From: Salibacterium lacus
GTDB lineage: Bacteria > Bacillota > Bacilli > Bacillales > Marinococcaceae
Length of the DNA: 64,000 nucleotides
Reading direction: 5' to 3'
Assembly: GCF_042684865.1 (NCBI RefSeq)
Contig: NZ_JBHUML010000003.1
Location: 186,001-250,000 of the forward strand
This document shows, one piece after another, positions 52,082 to 60,399 of the stretch. The position numbers and the translations under genes were made by a program. Position 1 is the first letter of the stretch, and every line of letters begins with the position of its first letter. A model generated the notes under the pieces. That model had not been told where the DNA came from. It ran no database searches and saw only the letters and a program-made list of their open reading frames with translations.

Positions 52082-52493
52082 AAAAAAGAGTTTGGGACAA
52101 AAGCACATGATGCGGCAGATAACACGAATGTTCCGGGTCACTAATCAAAAGGTGTATAGCAGCGGAGCCAAAATGCTTTGACTCCTGCTCAGAACAGCAC
52201 GAGTCACGGGGACCCCGCAGGATGCGGTTTTCTTCCGAGGGCCCGCAGGATGCGGGTCAGGTCGGCGCCCGCCAGGAGGTGCCGATCTTAGCCGATCTTC
52301 CTCCTTTTGAGCCATGCCCGCGGCATAGAAGACACGATGAGCCCCAGCGAATCGATGCCGCCCTTGTGCTCTGGAGTAAAAGCAAAGCATTTTGGCGTAG
52401 CGGCTTGTCTCAGCAACGAAAAATACCGAACGATTTTTTGAAATCGTTCGGTACTTTTCTATCTTATAGAAGTTTTGTCTCAGACTCTTTTTT
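52082..52493. mobile_element. MITE-like extragenic repetitive element
   Basis: A 412-bp non-coding unit filling the convergent gap. Its ends are imperfect 21-bp inverted repeats (52082-52102 and 52473-52493, 19 of 21 matching; core AAAAAAGAGT/GACAAAA). An inner perfect 14-bp pair GCCAAAATGCTTTG (52167-52180; 52383-52396) and two direct copies of CCGCAGGATGCGG hairpins (52214, 52243) follow. The AAAGAGTCTGGGACAAA-type end resembles extragenic repeats common in Firmicutes. It has no transposase; no clear target duplication is seen. Confidence 0.7.
52420..52456. terminator. bidirectional terminator inside the repetitive element
   Basis: TACCGAACGATTT pairs with AAATCGTTCGGTA, flanked by T-rich sequence on both strands, so it can end both the lyase and the DHA2 transcripts. 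Confidence 0.8.
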
Positions 52494-52504
52494 CGTTGTA
52501 TAAC

Positions 52505-53983
52505 CTAGCTGGATGCTGCCTGATGTTCTTCTTCTTGATAATTGGCGGCTTTTTCGTGTTTTCTCGACCGGAGCCAAAAAGAAAGCACGAGTGCAATGAA
52601 GGCAAGAATAGTACTTCCCATAAAGGCCCATTGATAGCCGTTCAGCTGTGCCAATCTCATCATCTGGGAACCTGCTTCGGCTTCTGTGCCGGCACTGGAG
52701 CGTGCGGTGCCGATACCCATCATCGTAACGAGCATGGCGGTTCCAATGGAAGCTGAGATCTGCTGCATTGTATTCATCATCGCTGAACCGTGCGAATACC
52801 ATTTTTGTGGCAGTTGGTTCAACGCAGAGGTTACAACCGGCATCATGGCAAACGAAAGACCGAACATGCGGATGGCATAGATGGTTGCCAGGTACGCAAA
52901 CGATGTATCCAGCGTAATATTGGTAAAGAGAAATGTCGTTATGGTCACAATAGATAAACCAGTGATCGCAAGCCACTTCGCTCCAAACATATCAAAAAGA
53001 TGACCGGTAATAGGCGACATGATGCCAATGACAATGGCCCCCGGAAGAAGCATTAAACCGGACTCCAGCGGAGAGAAGTTGAGAACGTTCTGCATATACA
53101 GCGGCAGCAGGGTTTCAGCCCCTATCATGGAAATCAGCGCAGCCATGGTAATGACAATGGATATCGAAAAGATAGGGAACTGGAACAGCCGGAACTCCAG
53201 CATCGGAACGTTCATGCGAAGCTGACGGCGGATAAAGAAAAACAGAATGACAAGGCCTGCCAGAATACTGAGTACGACCGTTGTCCCGCCTTCTCCTCCT
53301 TCAGCGATTTTACTGAAACCATACAGAATTCCTCCGAAACCAAAGGAAGATAGAATAATAGAAAGAACATCAATCTTCGGCTTCGTCAGTTCCGTCACGT
53401 TCTGCACACAGAAGTACGCCAGCGTAATCGTGACAGCAACGATAGGGAGTACCGTATAGAACATCGCTCTCCATTCAAAGTGTTCCAGCAAAAAGCCTGA
53501 GAGCGTGGGACCAATGGCCGGAGCAAACGAAATCACAACACCGGCAAGACCCATTGCAAGTCCCCGCCGCTCCAGCGGCACAACCGCGAGCAGGACCGTC
53601 ATCATAAGCGGAAGCATAATACCGGAACCTGCTGCCTGCACGACCCGTGCCAGCACAAGCACAGAAAAAGTCGGAGCAACAGCTGCAATCAATGTGCCCA
53701 GACCAAATAGTCCAATAGCCGTTAAAAACAGTCCTCTTGTTGTAAAGCGTTCAATCAGGAACGCCGATATCGGAATCATTATACCATTTGTCAACAGGAA
53801 GACTGTTGTCAACCACTGTACGGTGCTTTCCTGCAGGGAAAACACATCCATGATGGTCGGAAGCGCCGTGGCGAGCAGCGTTTCGTTGATAATACCCATA
53901 AATGCCCCGGCCATCAGGGACACAATCATCAGCCACTTTTTCAGCGGCGGTAAATTCCAGGAATCATTCATTAATGAACTCAT
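52505..53983 (-). CDS. DHA2-family multidrug efflux MFS transporter
   Basis: A 492-residue carrier with fourteen predicted membrane segments, EmrB/LmrB/QacA-like. INETLLATALPTIMDVF, the QWLTTVFLLTNGIMIPISAFL helix, RVVQAAGSGIMLPLMMT and motif C-type GVVISFAPAIGPTLSGFLLEH are present. Probably exports drugs or antimicrobials with proton exchange. Its start overlaps the tetR end by about 20 bp, so both are in one transcript. Confidence 0.92.
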   Translation of the reverse strand: MSSLMNDSWNLPPLKKWLMIVSLMAGAFMGIINETLLATALPTIMDVFSLQESTVQWLTTVFLLTNGIMIPISAFLIERFTTRGLFLTAIGLFGLGTLIAAVAPTFSVLVLARVVQAAGSGIMLPLMMTVLLAVVPLERRGLAMGLAGVVISFAPAIGPTLSGFLLEHFEWRAMFYTVLPIVAVTITLAYFCVQNVTELTKPKIDVLSIILSSFGFGGILYGFSKIAEGGEGGTTVVLSILAGLVILFFFIRRQLRMNVPMLEFRLFQFPIFSISIVITMAALISMIGAETLLPLYMQNVLNFSPLESGLMLLPGAIVIGIMSPITGHLFDMFGAKWLAITGLSIVTITTFLFTNITLDTSFAYLATIYAIRMFGLSFAMMPVVTSALNQLPQKWYSHGSAMMNTMQQISASIGTAMLVTMMGIGTARSSAGTEAEAGSQMMRLAQLNGYQWAFMGSTILAFIALVLSFWLRSRKHEKAANYQEEEHQAASS

Positions 53984-54857
53984 GATTCGATACATCTCCT
54001 TTCCATTCTTTCCAGATATGAATAATATCTTCTATTCTTCTTGATACATAGGATCTCTGCTGCAGCGCCTCCAGCAGCGCTTCAATCAAAAACACACGCG
54101 GATGATCGTGCTCCAGCTCTTCGAGGATCAGCTCCATCGTCTGCTTATCCTGCCGCACGTTCTCCTCGGCATAGCGGCTGGTCACTTCCGCGAGCAGAAG
54201 CTGCATCTGCCTTTTCATACCGTCTCTTCCTGAGAAATTCTCCAGCGTCTCTTCTATCCCGGCCGGAAGTACAGGTTCGAGCTGTGGCAGCTGCCGTACT
54301 AAAGCATGCACAGTTTCAAATATAAACGAGGCCACCTTCCATAGCGGAACCGGCTGGCTGTACCACATCAGCAGCATGACGTATTCTTTCAACACACCTT
54401 CCATCACAGCCGTTACATCCTGGAGAAATGGAGTGATCTTGCTGCCGAACGCATCTTCGAGAGACTGCTGGTGCCAGCTTCGCAGCACGGTTTGAAACTC
54501 TTTAATTTTCTTGTTGACCTCACTGTTTTCTGTCGGCATGAACTCGGTGAATAGAATTCGAAAAAAAGACCGGTATTCCACCGATTTCTCAAGCTCCAGA
54601 CGTATTTTTGATATAAGCTGTTCGTGAGCGGGGAGATCCTTGCCGGAACTGTATAATTCCGCTTCACGGAGCAAGGTGTTCTGGTGACTTTCCAGTAAGG
54701 TGAGCATCATCCCTTCTTTGGAAGCAAAGTGCCTGTAAAATGCACCCTTGGATATCCCGCAGGCTTCTGTGATCTGCTGAATCGAGGTGAAATAATATCC
54801 CTTTTCGGAAAACAGCTCGATCGCCGTGTCCATAATTTCCTGCTGTCTTTCACTCAC
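53964..54857 (-). CDS. TetR/AcrR-family regulator with long C-terminus
   Basis: A 297-residue repressor. DNA-binding domain near the N-terminus: IMDTAIELFSEKGYYFTSIQ and ITEACGISKGAFYRHFASKE. The family average is near 200 residues; the extra 90-100 residues (from about NFSGRDG) form another helical segment of unknown role. GTG start eight bases after AAGGAGG. It precedes and overlaps the efflux gene, and a palindromic operator lies immediately upstream, so it probably represses its own operon. Confidence 0.9.
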   Translation of the reverse strand: MSERQQEIMDTAIELFSEKGYYFTSIQQITEACGISKGAFYRHFASKEGMMLTLLESHQNTLLREAELYSSGKDLPAHEQLISKIRLELEKSVEYRSFFRILFTEFMPTENSEVNKKIKEFQTVLRSWHQQSLEDAFGSKITPFLQDVTAVMEGVLKEYVMLLMWYSQPVPLWKVASFIFETVHALVRQLPQLEPVLPAGIEETLENFSGRDGMKRQMQLLLAEVTSRYAEENVRQDKQTMELILEELEHDHPRVFLIEALLEALQQRSYVSRRIEDIIHIWKEWKGDVSNHEFINE

Positions 54858-54874
54858 CAACCTCCCCTCCTTTC

Positions 54875-54888
54875 TGACCAACCAGTCA
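54875..54888 (-). promoter_or_regulatory. TetR operator candidate
   Basis: TGACTGGTTGGTCA is a palindrome (TGAC/GTCA arms) just before the ribosome binding site of tetR. Directly repeated TTGTGACT copies lie immediately upstream. Confidence 0.6.
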
Positions 54889-54917
54889 CAAAAAGTAATT
54901 ATTGAGTCACAACGTAC

Positions 54918-54946
54918 ATCTTAGACCCTTTTTTTGCTCTAGTCAA
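54918..54946 (-). promoter_or_regulatory. tetR-efflux promoter
   Basis: Minus strand TTGACT (54946-54941), 17-bp spacer, TAAGAT (54923-54918), about 30 bp before the operator. Between 54947 and 55193 I find no convincing gene, repeat or structured element. Confidence 0.6.
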
Positions 54947-55193
54947 CGAATGCGCACAACATTAATTTTTTCTTAACAAAGCCTGTATACCCGACCTTTT
55001 GTCTGTCCGGAATAATGGTTTGCGGCGCTTTGAAGCATGCGTTTCACCCTATCAGAAGATGAAAGATGAAGAAAGTTTCCTGCTTCCTTATTTGTAATAA
55101 AGGGAGAAATGAGGAGAGTGTAATCCCGGAGAGGCTGTTGATGCTGGCTCGGGATGTGGAGCGGCAGGGAAAGCAGATCCATTGTCTCTTCTC

Positions 55194-55226
55194 AAAAAAA
55201 GAGCTGCCCGGGTGGACAGCTGCTCC
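55194..55226 (-). terminator. terminator of the SDR gene
   Basis: Minus-strand GAGCAGCTG and CAGCTC-containing arms with a CCACCCGG loop, followed by TTTTTTT. Confidence 0.8.
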
Positions 55227-55233
55227 ATTCGTA

Positions 55234-55980
55234 TTATCCCTGCTGAGCGGTTGGACGTACCAGAATTTCGTTAATCGCCACTTCTTCGGGCTGTTCCATT
55301 GCATACCGGATAGTGCTTGCGATGTCTTTTGGCTGAATCGGGGTCATATTGCTGTTTTCCAACCCTTTCAGCACGTCATCATCGGTAATGGTTTCAGGAA
55401 GTTCAGTCGCTACGGCCCCCGGCGAGATGATGGTTGTACGGATGTTGCTCTCTGCCAGAGCCTCTTCCTGACGGAGTCCTTCTGTAATGGTACGCACCGC
55501 ATGTTTGGTTCCGCTGTACACACTCATTCCAGGTCCGACAGTATGACCGGCAACGGAAGAAATGTTGATGATATGTCCTGCTTTCTGTTCGCGCATCGTC
55601 GGAAGGACGGCTGCAACACCGTAGAGAACGCCTTTAATGTTAACGTCCACCATTTTGTCCCACTCATCAACTTTCAGCTTGTCCATAAAGGAGAGCGGCA
55701 TCAGTCCGGCGTTATTGACGAGAACATCAATCCGTCCGTACTGGTCCAATGCCTTCTGCGCCAGTTCCTGAAGCTGCTCACGCGACGTAACGTCCGTCAC
55801 GTTGTAGACAGCGTTTCCACCGTTTTTGTTGATTTCGTCTGTTAACTCCTGGAGACGTTCTTCCCGGCGGGCAGCCAGGACAAGTTTTGCCCCATTGTCG
55901 GCCAGTTCTTTGGCAGTACCCTCTCCAATTCCACTGGAAGCACCGGTCATAACGACAACTTTATCTTTTAGGTCAGCCAA
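55234..55980 (-). CDS. classical short-chain dehydrogenase/reductase
   Basis: A 248-residue oxidoreductase: cofactor loop MTGASSGIGEGTAKEL, NNAG motif in VLVNNAGLMPLS, catalytic Ser in ISSVAGHT and YxxxK in SVYSGTKHAV. Clade resembles YdfG/serine-type 3-hydroxy acid dehydrogenases. TTG start with AAGGAGG seven bases upstream, which decides it against later ATGs. Substrate unknown. Confidence 0.93.
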   Translation of the reverse strand: MADLKDKVVVMTGASSGIGEGTAKELADNGAKLVLAARREERLQELTDEINKNGGNAVYNVTDVTSREQLQELAQKALDQYGRIDVLVNNAGLMPLSFMDKLKVDEWDKMVDVNIKGVLYGVAAVLPTMREQKAGHIINISSVAGHTVGPGMSVYSGTKHAVRTITEGLRQEEALAESNIRTTIISPGAVATELPETITDDDVLKGLENSNMTPIQPKDIASTIRYAMEQPEEVAINEILVRPTAQQG

Positions 55981-56051
55981 AACATTTCCTCCTTTTTATG
56001 TGTTTCTCTCTTATTATAATAAAAAGCATTGTCCACCCAAAAAGAAACGCT

Positions 56052-56750
56052 TTATCCATTATTAGAGGACGAATAGTAAACCTCTTCATACGGCTGGATC
56101 ATGACAAAACCTTCTCCTTTAAATTCCATCTGTACGGATTCACCGCTCCCGCGGCCGAAAAACGTTTTGACGTTGATATCAGTGCGGAATTCTGGTTCAA
56201 GATGTCCCGACCATGCTACTGTCGCATTGGGATCGGTAATAATCGGCTCTTCCGGTCTTACAAGCAGAGTCAGCGGTTCATAGTGAGATGTGATAGCTAC
56301 GGGGCCCGTCCCCTCCAGCGACACATTGAAAATGCCGCCTGCCATCATACCGGCTACTTTTTTCATCAAGTTAATATCCCAATCCAGGTTCTTGTCAAAA
56401 GCAAGTAAATCGTTACCGTTAACGGTCAGGGATTCATTCTGCAGGTTAATAATGGTCACCTTTTTGCCCTGTTCGGCAAGATACAATCTTCCCGTCCCGC
56501 TGGCGTTCATCAGAGATGTATCTTCTCCGGAAAAGGCCTGTTTAAAAAACTTACCCAGCCCGTGCTCCATTATGCCTTCCCGTTCGAATTTTATATCCCC
56601 GGTATAAGACACCATCGATCCTGTCTTTGCCCATACATCACCGTTCAAGTTCACTTCAAGAATTCTCGGTGTTTCCAGTTCGAAAAATTCCCTCTCCGCA
56701 TCATCTTGTTTCGTCTGCTGGATTAACTCCTGGATGGAATAGCTGCTCAT
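56052..56750 (-). CDS. AIM24-family protein
   Basis: A 232-residue beta-helix-like protein of the AIM24/TraBac family. GDVWAKTGSMVSYTGDIKFE, GTGRLYLAEQGKKVTII and the glycine-rich FFGRGSGESVQMEFKGEGFVMIQPYE are typical. Biochemical role unknown; bacterial members are often annotated as hypothetical or as interacting with membranes. Monocistronic. Confidence 0.85.
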   Translation of the reverse strand: MSSYSIQELIQQTKQDDAEREFFELETPRILEVNLNGDVWAKTGSMVSYTGDIKFEREGIMEHGLGKFFKQAFSGEDTSLMNASGTGRLYLAEQGKKVTIINLQNESLTVNGNDLLAFDKNLDWDINLMKKVAGMMAGGIFNVSLEGTGPVAITSHYEPLTLLVRPEEPIITDPNATVAWSGHLEPEFRTDINVKTFFGRGSGESVQMEFKGEGFVMIQPYEEVYYSSSNNG

Positions 56751-56879
56751 CTTCCCAAACCCCTTTCAGCATATGTTCTCTCCCTGTATACGTAAAATTC
56801 CGAAATCCCGTTTCACCCCATTTATTTCCCTCCGGGGATGTTATAATAAACCTTAAAGCTTAGGAAAGGAGAGACAGCT

Positions 56880-57392
56880 ATGGCGGCGGGCGAGCATAAA
56901 CAGGAAGCACCAAGTCAGGTACGATGCATGATCATCACCGTCTCGGACACAAGGAAAGCAGCACAGGATAAGAGCGGAAAGTTTATACAGGAACGACTGG
57001 AAGCAAAAGGACATCTTGTATCTGACTACAGAATTATCAAAGACGATTACAACCGCATCCAATCTCTTCTTCACAAAGCCGGGTCCGATGTGACTGTTGA
57101 TGCTGTTCTTCTGAACGGAGGAACAGGAATGGCAAAACGGGATACCACCTGTGAAGCCGTTCATACCCTCCTGGATAAAGAAATGCCGGGATTTGGAGAA
57201 TTGTTCCGGTATTTAAGTTTTGCTGAAGATATCGGAACAGCAGCTATATTAAGCCGGGCTGTGGCAGGGGTTTACAAGGACACCGCCGTTTTCTCCATGC
57301 CGGGGTCCTCCGGCGCTGTCAAGCTGGCGCTGAACCGGCTGATCCTGCCGGAACTCGGACATGTTATCCGGGAAATCCAGAAAGACCTCTAA
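56880..57392 (+). CDS. moaB: molybdenum cofactor biosynthesis protein B
   Basis: A 170-residue MogA/MoaB-fold protein handling molybdopterin adenylylation: VSDTRKAAQDKSGKF, LNGGTGMAKRDTTCEAV and FSMPGSSGAVKLAL are the conserved segments. It matters here because the xanthine dehydrogenase encoded at the right end requires this cofactor. TATAAT box about 40 bp upstream. Confidence 0.94.
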   Translation: MAAGEHKQEAPSQVRCMIITVSDTRKAAQDKSGKFIQERLEAKGHLVSDYRIIKDDYNRIQSLLHKAGSDVTVDAVLLNGGTGMAKRDTTCEAVHTLLDKEMPGFGELFRYLSFAEDIGTAAILSRAVAGVYKDTAVFSMPGSSGAVKLALNRLILPELGHVIREIQKDL

Positions 57393-57402
57393 GTCGGCTG
57401 AC

Positions 57403-57441
57403 CGGATACGGACTTACTTGACGCATCAGTGTCCGTATCCG
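57403..57441 (+). other. perfect hairpin after moaB without T run
   Basis: CGGATACGGAC and GTCCGTATCCG pair perfectly (11 bp) around 17 bases, 10 bp after the moaB stop. No T run follows on either strand, so it is not a standard terminator; it may stabilise the mRNA end. Confidence 0.6.
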
Positions 57442-57511
57442 AAAGCATGACAGACAGTTTCCGCTGCACCGCACTCTCTTCTGTCTAAAATCAGGACATA
57501 GTAGACATATT

Positions 57512-57546
57512 AAAAAGGGAGGTGTCTCTTTTCCGACACTCTCCCC
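57512..57546 (-). terminator. terminator of the zinc-ribbon gene
   Basis: Minus strand GGGGAGAGTGTC pairs with GACACCTCCC, followed by TTTTTAAT, 18 bp after the stop. Confidence 0.8.
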
Positions 57547-57564
57547 TGTCATCATCGATGAATC

Positions 57565-57714
57565 TTACGCTTTTGGCCAGGCCCGTCTTTCCGCATACTC
57601 CATGCACATTTTGCAGACCGGGACTTTTTTTCCGCTCGAAGGAGCAATATACTGACGCGGCTTATATCCGCGGATTTTCTTTTTGCAGATTCCGCACGTT
57701 TTTCCAAACAACAT
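57565..57714 (-). CDS. 49-residue zinc-ribbon protein
   Basis: MLFGKTCGICKKKIRGYKPRQ... with two CxxC pairs (CGIC near residue 7, CKMC near residue 35) that can bind one zinc; the rest is basic. Function unknown. Start ATG eight bases after AAGGAG, and a terminator follows, so the short gene is well supported. The frame is open further upstream but without a better start. Confidence 0.72.
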   Translation of the reverse strand: MLFGKTCGICKKKIRGYKPRQYIAPSSGKKVPVCKMCMEYAERRAWPKA

Positions 57715-57990
57715 CGTATCTTCTCCTTTTTTTGTCTTCTCTCCATCATAATACATATATCCGGCATTTTTAACTATTCCGCTTCTCTCCCCGTCCCTGC
57801 CGCTATTTCTGCCAGCTATCTGCCGACCTCGTCTCCAGCTTGCCCGGTGTTTCATTTTGCAAATTATCATCGTACAAACATTGAACGACGAAACCCCTTA
57901 CATTAGAAGTGGAATCGGTATATTATTAGAATACAGCCAGCGAAAAGTTTCAAATTGCAATATTGAATGCTGCAAAAAGGAGGGACGGTG

Positions 57991-60099
57991 ATGGTTCTCG
58001 ATAAACGAAGGATATCCCTGCTTCATTATCTTTATCAACAAAACGGCAGTATAGGGATGGAACAGCTCAAAAAACAGCTCGGAGTCTCCCAGCGGACGAT
58101 TTATTATGACATGGATCAAATCAACGGATGGCTCGAACAGGAGCAGCTGGACCCGATTCAAAAACCTTACGGCAAAGGTTTTTTTCTGACAAAAGAAACC
58201 GTCGAGGCTCTCCCTGAAAAATTGACGCTGCAGGATGAATGGGATTACCGCTTTTCACCCGAAGAACGCATCAATCTGACGACGTTGACGTTATTGACGC
58301 AGCATAAGCCGTCCTCCGTCCAGGAATTAAAGGATAATGTCCAGGTCAGCCGGGGCACCATCTTCCGCGACCTTCAGCGGATAAACAAGGACATGGAAGC
58401 AAGAGGCCTGGCTCTTATTTATGAAGATACGGGTTATCTCGTCCGGGGACTGGAAAAACAGAAAAGACAGGTAATCAGTGATACGATAACCTATCTTCTC
58501 ACAGACAACAACAACGAGCATATGAAGCAGAAATTAAACAGCATGCTTCACCCTGCCGCACCTGCTGCGCAGACAAACCTCTTTTCGATGATTCAGGATG
58601 AAATTGCGGCGTTGGAAGATGTGCTGCACGTATCCTTCACTGAGGACATGTCCCAGCTTCTCGTGCTGCAGATCATGATCGCCGTCCAGAGAAAATCCCA
58701 TGATCTTTCCCTGGCTGTTGATGAAGCAGAAAAAAAGATTCTCGAAAGTACTCGTGCGTTTGAAGCTGCCAGGCAGTTAAATGACCGCCTCCGCGGGAAA
58801 GGTTTCCACCCGCTTCCCGAGCAGGAAGTCTATCTATTGACCATTCAAATCCTTGGTTCGAGGGTCCATTACGATCCGAGAACCGGTTCAAATATGAAGG
58901 CAATGGAACAGCTCCGCATGGTGATCAAAAAAATCGTGGATGATTTCCAGGTGACAGCCTGTATCATTTTCGAAGAAAGAAAGCAGCTTGAAGATAATTT
59001 GTTTGTACATTTGAAACCAACGTATTACCGGTTGAAATACGACCTTTCATTAAACAACCAATACTATCAGGATATTCAGACGCATTATCCGGACATCTAT
59101 GATTTAACGAAACGTTCCCTGTCCCATTTGGAATCTTTTATTGGAAAAATCATACCCAAAGAGGAAATTGCCTATATTGCCATGCACTTCGGCGGCTGGC
59201 TGCGCCGGGAAAATCAGACCAGCGTCAAAAAATACCGCGGAGTGGTTGTGTGCGAAAACGGTATCGCGGCTTCCGGAATGGTAAGAGCACAGGTGGAATC
59301 CCTTCTTCCGGAAATTATGATCACAGATACGCTATCTATTAAAGACTACAATAATCAGCCGGTGGAAGCCGATATTATTTTTTCGACTTCGTTTATTAAA
59401 CAAAAACAGACACCAATCATCTATCTGCCTACCATTTTGAATGATACGGACAGAGAATCGGTTGTCTACAGATCGCGCAGGCTGCTGAAGCCGGACGCTT
59501 CGGGATTCCACAATATTGAAGGTCTGATGAACATCATCGATCACCATGCTGCAATCTATGATAAAGAAACACTTCAGGAGAAACTTGAGACCTTTTTATC
59601 AAGTCAACATGCGTTCAAGAAGGAGACGTACAAACCTATGCTGGATGAATTATTAACCAAAGAGACAATTCAGTTTGAGCAGGAGGTGACAGACTGGGAA
59701 CAAGCTGTGCGTACTGCTGCGGCCCCGCTTTTACAGCTGGAGCATATCCAGCAGAACTACGTAGAAGCCATGGTTGACAATATCCGGGCAAACGGCCCGT
59801 ATGTTGTTATTGCCCCTCATATCGCACTGCCTCACGCCAGACCTGAAGAGGGGGTGGATAAACTTGGCATGAGCCTGCTTCACTTAAAAAAACCGGTTTT
59901 CTTTTCCGATCAGGATAAACACAAAGCAAGCCTTGTGATTGTACTCGCAGCTGTCGACAATGAAACCCATTTACAGGCTCTGGCCCAGCTGACGGAAATG
60001 CTGTCGAACCCCGGTAATACTGAACAGCTCCTGCAGGCAGAAAAAACAGAAGATATTCTGAAGCTCGTCACCCATTATTCATTACAAGGAGGAGAATAA
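57991..60099 (+). CDS. PRD/EIIB/EIIA regulator of an ascorbate-type PTS
   Basis: A 702-residue activator. Helix-turn-helix domains (about 1-170; GVSQRTIYYDMDQINGWL, QVSRGTIFRDLQRINKD), two PRDs (about 180-400, histidines in FVHLKPTYYRL and IAMHFGGW), EIIB-like VVVCENGIAASGM (about 420) and EIIA-like IALPHARPEEGV (about 615). Start MVLDKRR, eight bases after AAAGGAGG. First gene of the operon; no separate EIIA gene follows, so its own EIIA-like domain might also phosphorylate the IIB protein. Confidence 0.9.
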   Translation: MVLDKRRISLLHYLYQQNGSIGMEQLKKQLGVSQRTIYYDMDQINGWLEQEQLDPIQKPYGKGFFLTKETVEALPEKLTLQDEWDYRFSPEERINLTTLTLLTQHKPSSVQELKDNVQVSRGTIFRDLQRINKDMEARGLALIYEDTGYLVRGLEKQKRQVISDTITYLLTDNNNEHMKQKLNSMLHPAAPAAQTNLFSMIQDEIAALEDVLHVSFTEDMSQLLVLQIMIAVQRKSHDLSLAVDEAEKKILESTRAFEAARQLNDRLRGKGFHPLPEQEVYLLTIQILGSRVHYDPRTGSNMKAMEQLRMVIKKIVDDFQVTACIIFEERKQLEDNLFVHLKPTYYRLKYDLSLNNQYYQDIQTHYPDIYDLTKRSLSHLESFIGKIIPKEEIAYIAMHFGGWLRRENQTSVKKYRGVVVCENGIAASGMVRAQVESLLPEIMITDTLSIKDYNNQPVEADIIFSTSFIKQKQTPIIYLPTILNDTDRESVVYRSRRLLKPDASGFHNIEGLMNIIDHHAAIYDKETLQEKLETFLSSQHAFKKETYKPMLDELLTKETIQFEQEVTDWEQAVRTAAAPLLQLEHIQQNYVEAMVDNIRANGPYVVIAPHIALPHARPEEGVDKLGMSLLHLKKPVFFSDQDKHKASLVIVLAAVDNETHLQALAQLTEMLSNPGNTEQLLQAEKTEDILKLVTHYSLQGGE

Positions 60100-60100
60100 T

Positions 60101-60367
60101 ATGAAAAAGATTTTAGTTGTATGCGGAAATGGACTGGGAAGCTCGATGATGGTGGAGATGAATGTGAACAGTATACTAAAAGACATGAATGTAGAAGCAG
60201 ACGTCTCCCACACCGATTTAACAACAGCCAAAACGGAGCGCGCCGACCTTTTCATCGGCTCGGAGGATATTCTCGGCACCATTGATGACGGAAGCCGCAA
60301 CATTGCGCTCTTGAACAACCTGCTTGATAAAGAAGAATTACGCCGGGTGCTCGAAGAAAGATTATAA
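60101..60367 (+). CDS. ulaB: PTS ascorbate-type EIIB component
   Basis: An 88-residue phosphocarrier with active Cys in ILVVCGNGLGSSMMVEMNV and the HTDLTTAKTERADLFIGSED tail of UlaB/SgaB proteins. It starts one base after the regulator stop, so the two are translated together. Confidence 0.93.
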   Translation: MKKILVVCGNGLGSSMMVEMNVNSILKDMNVEADVSHTDLTTAKTERADLFIGSEDILGTIDDGSRNIALLNNLLDKEELRRVLEERL

Positions 60368-60399
60368 GTGGCGCCATAAAGGAAAAAGGGGGATTATAA

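Noticed and set aside
55066..55845. Plus-strand reading frame of about 259 codons
   Set aside because: It runs antisense through the well-supported SDR gene and its terminator, with no homology-like features.
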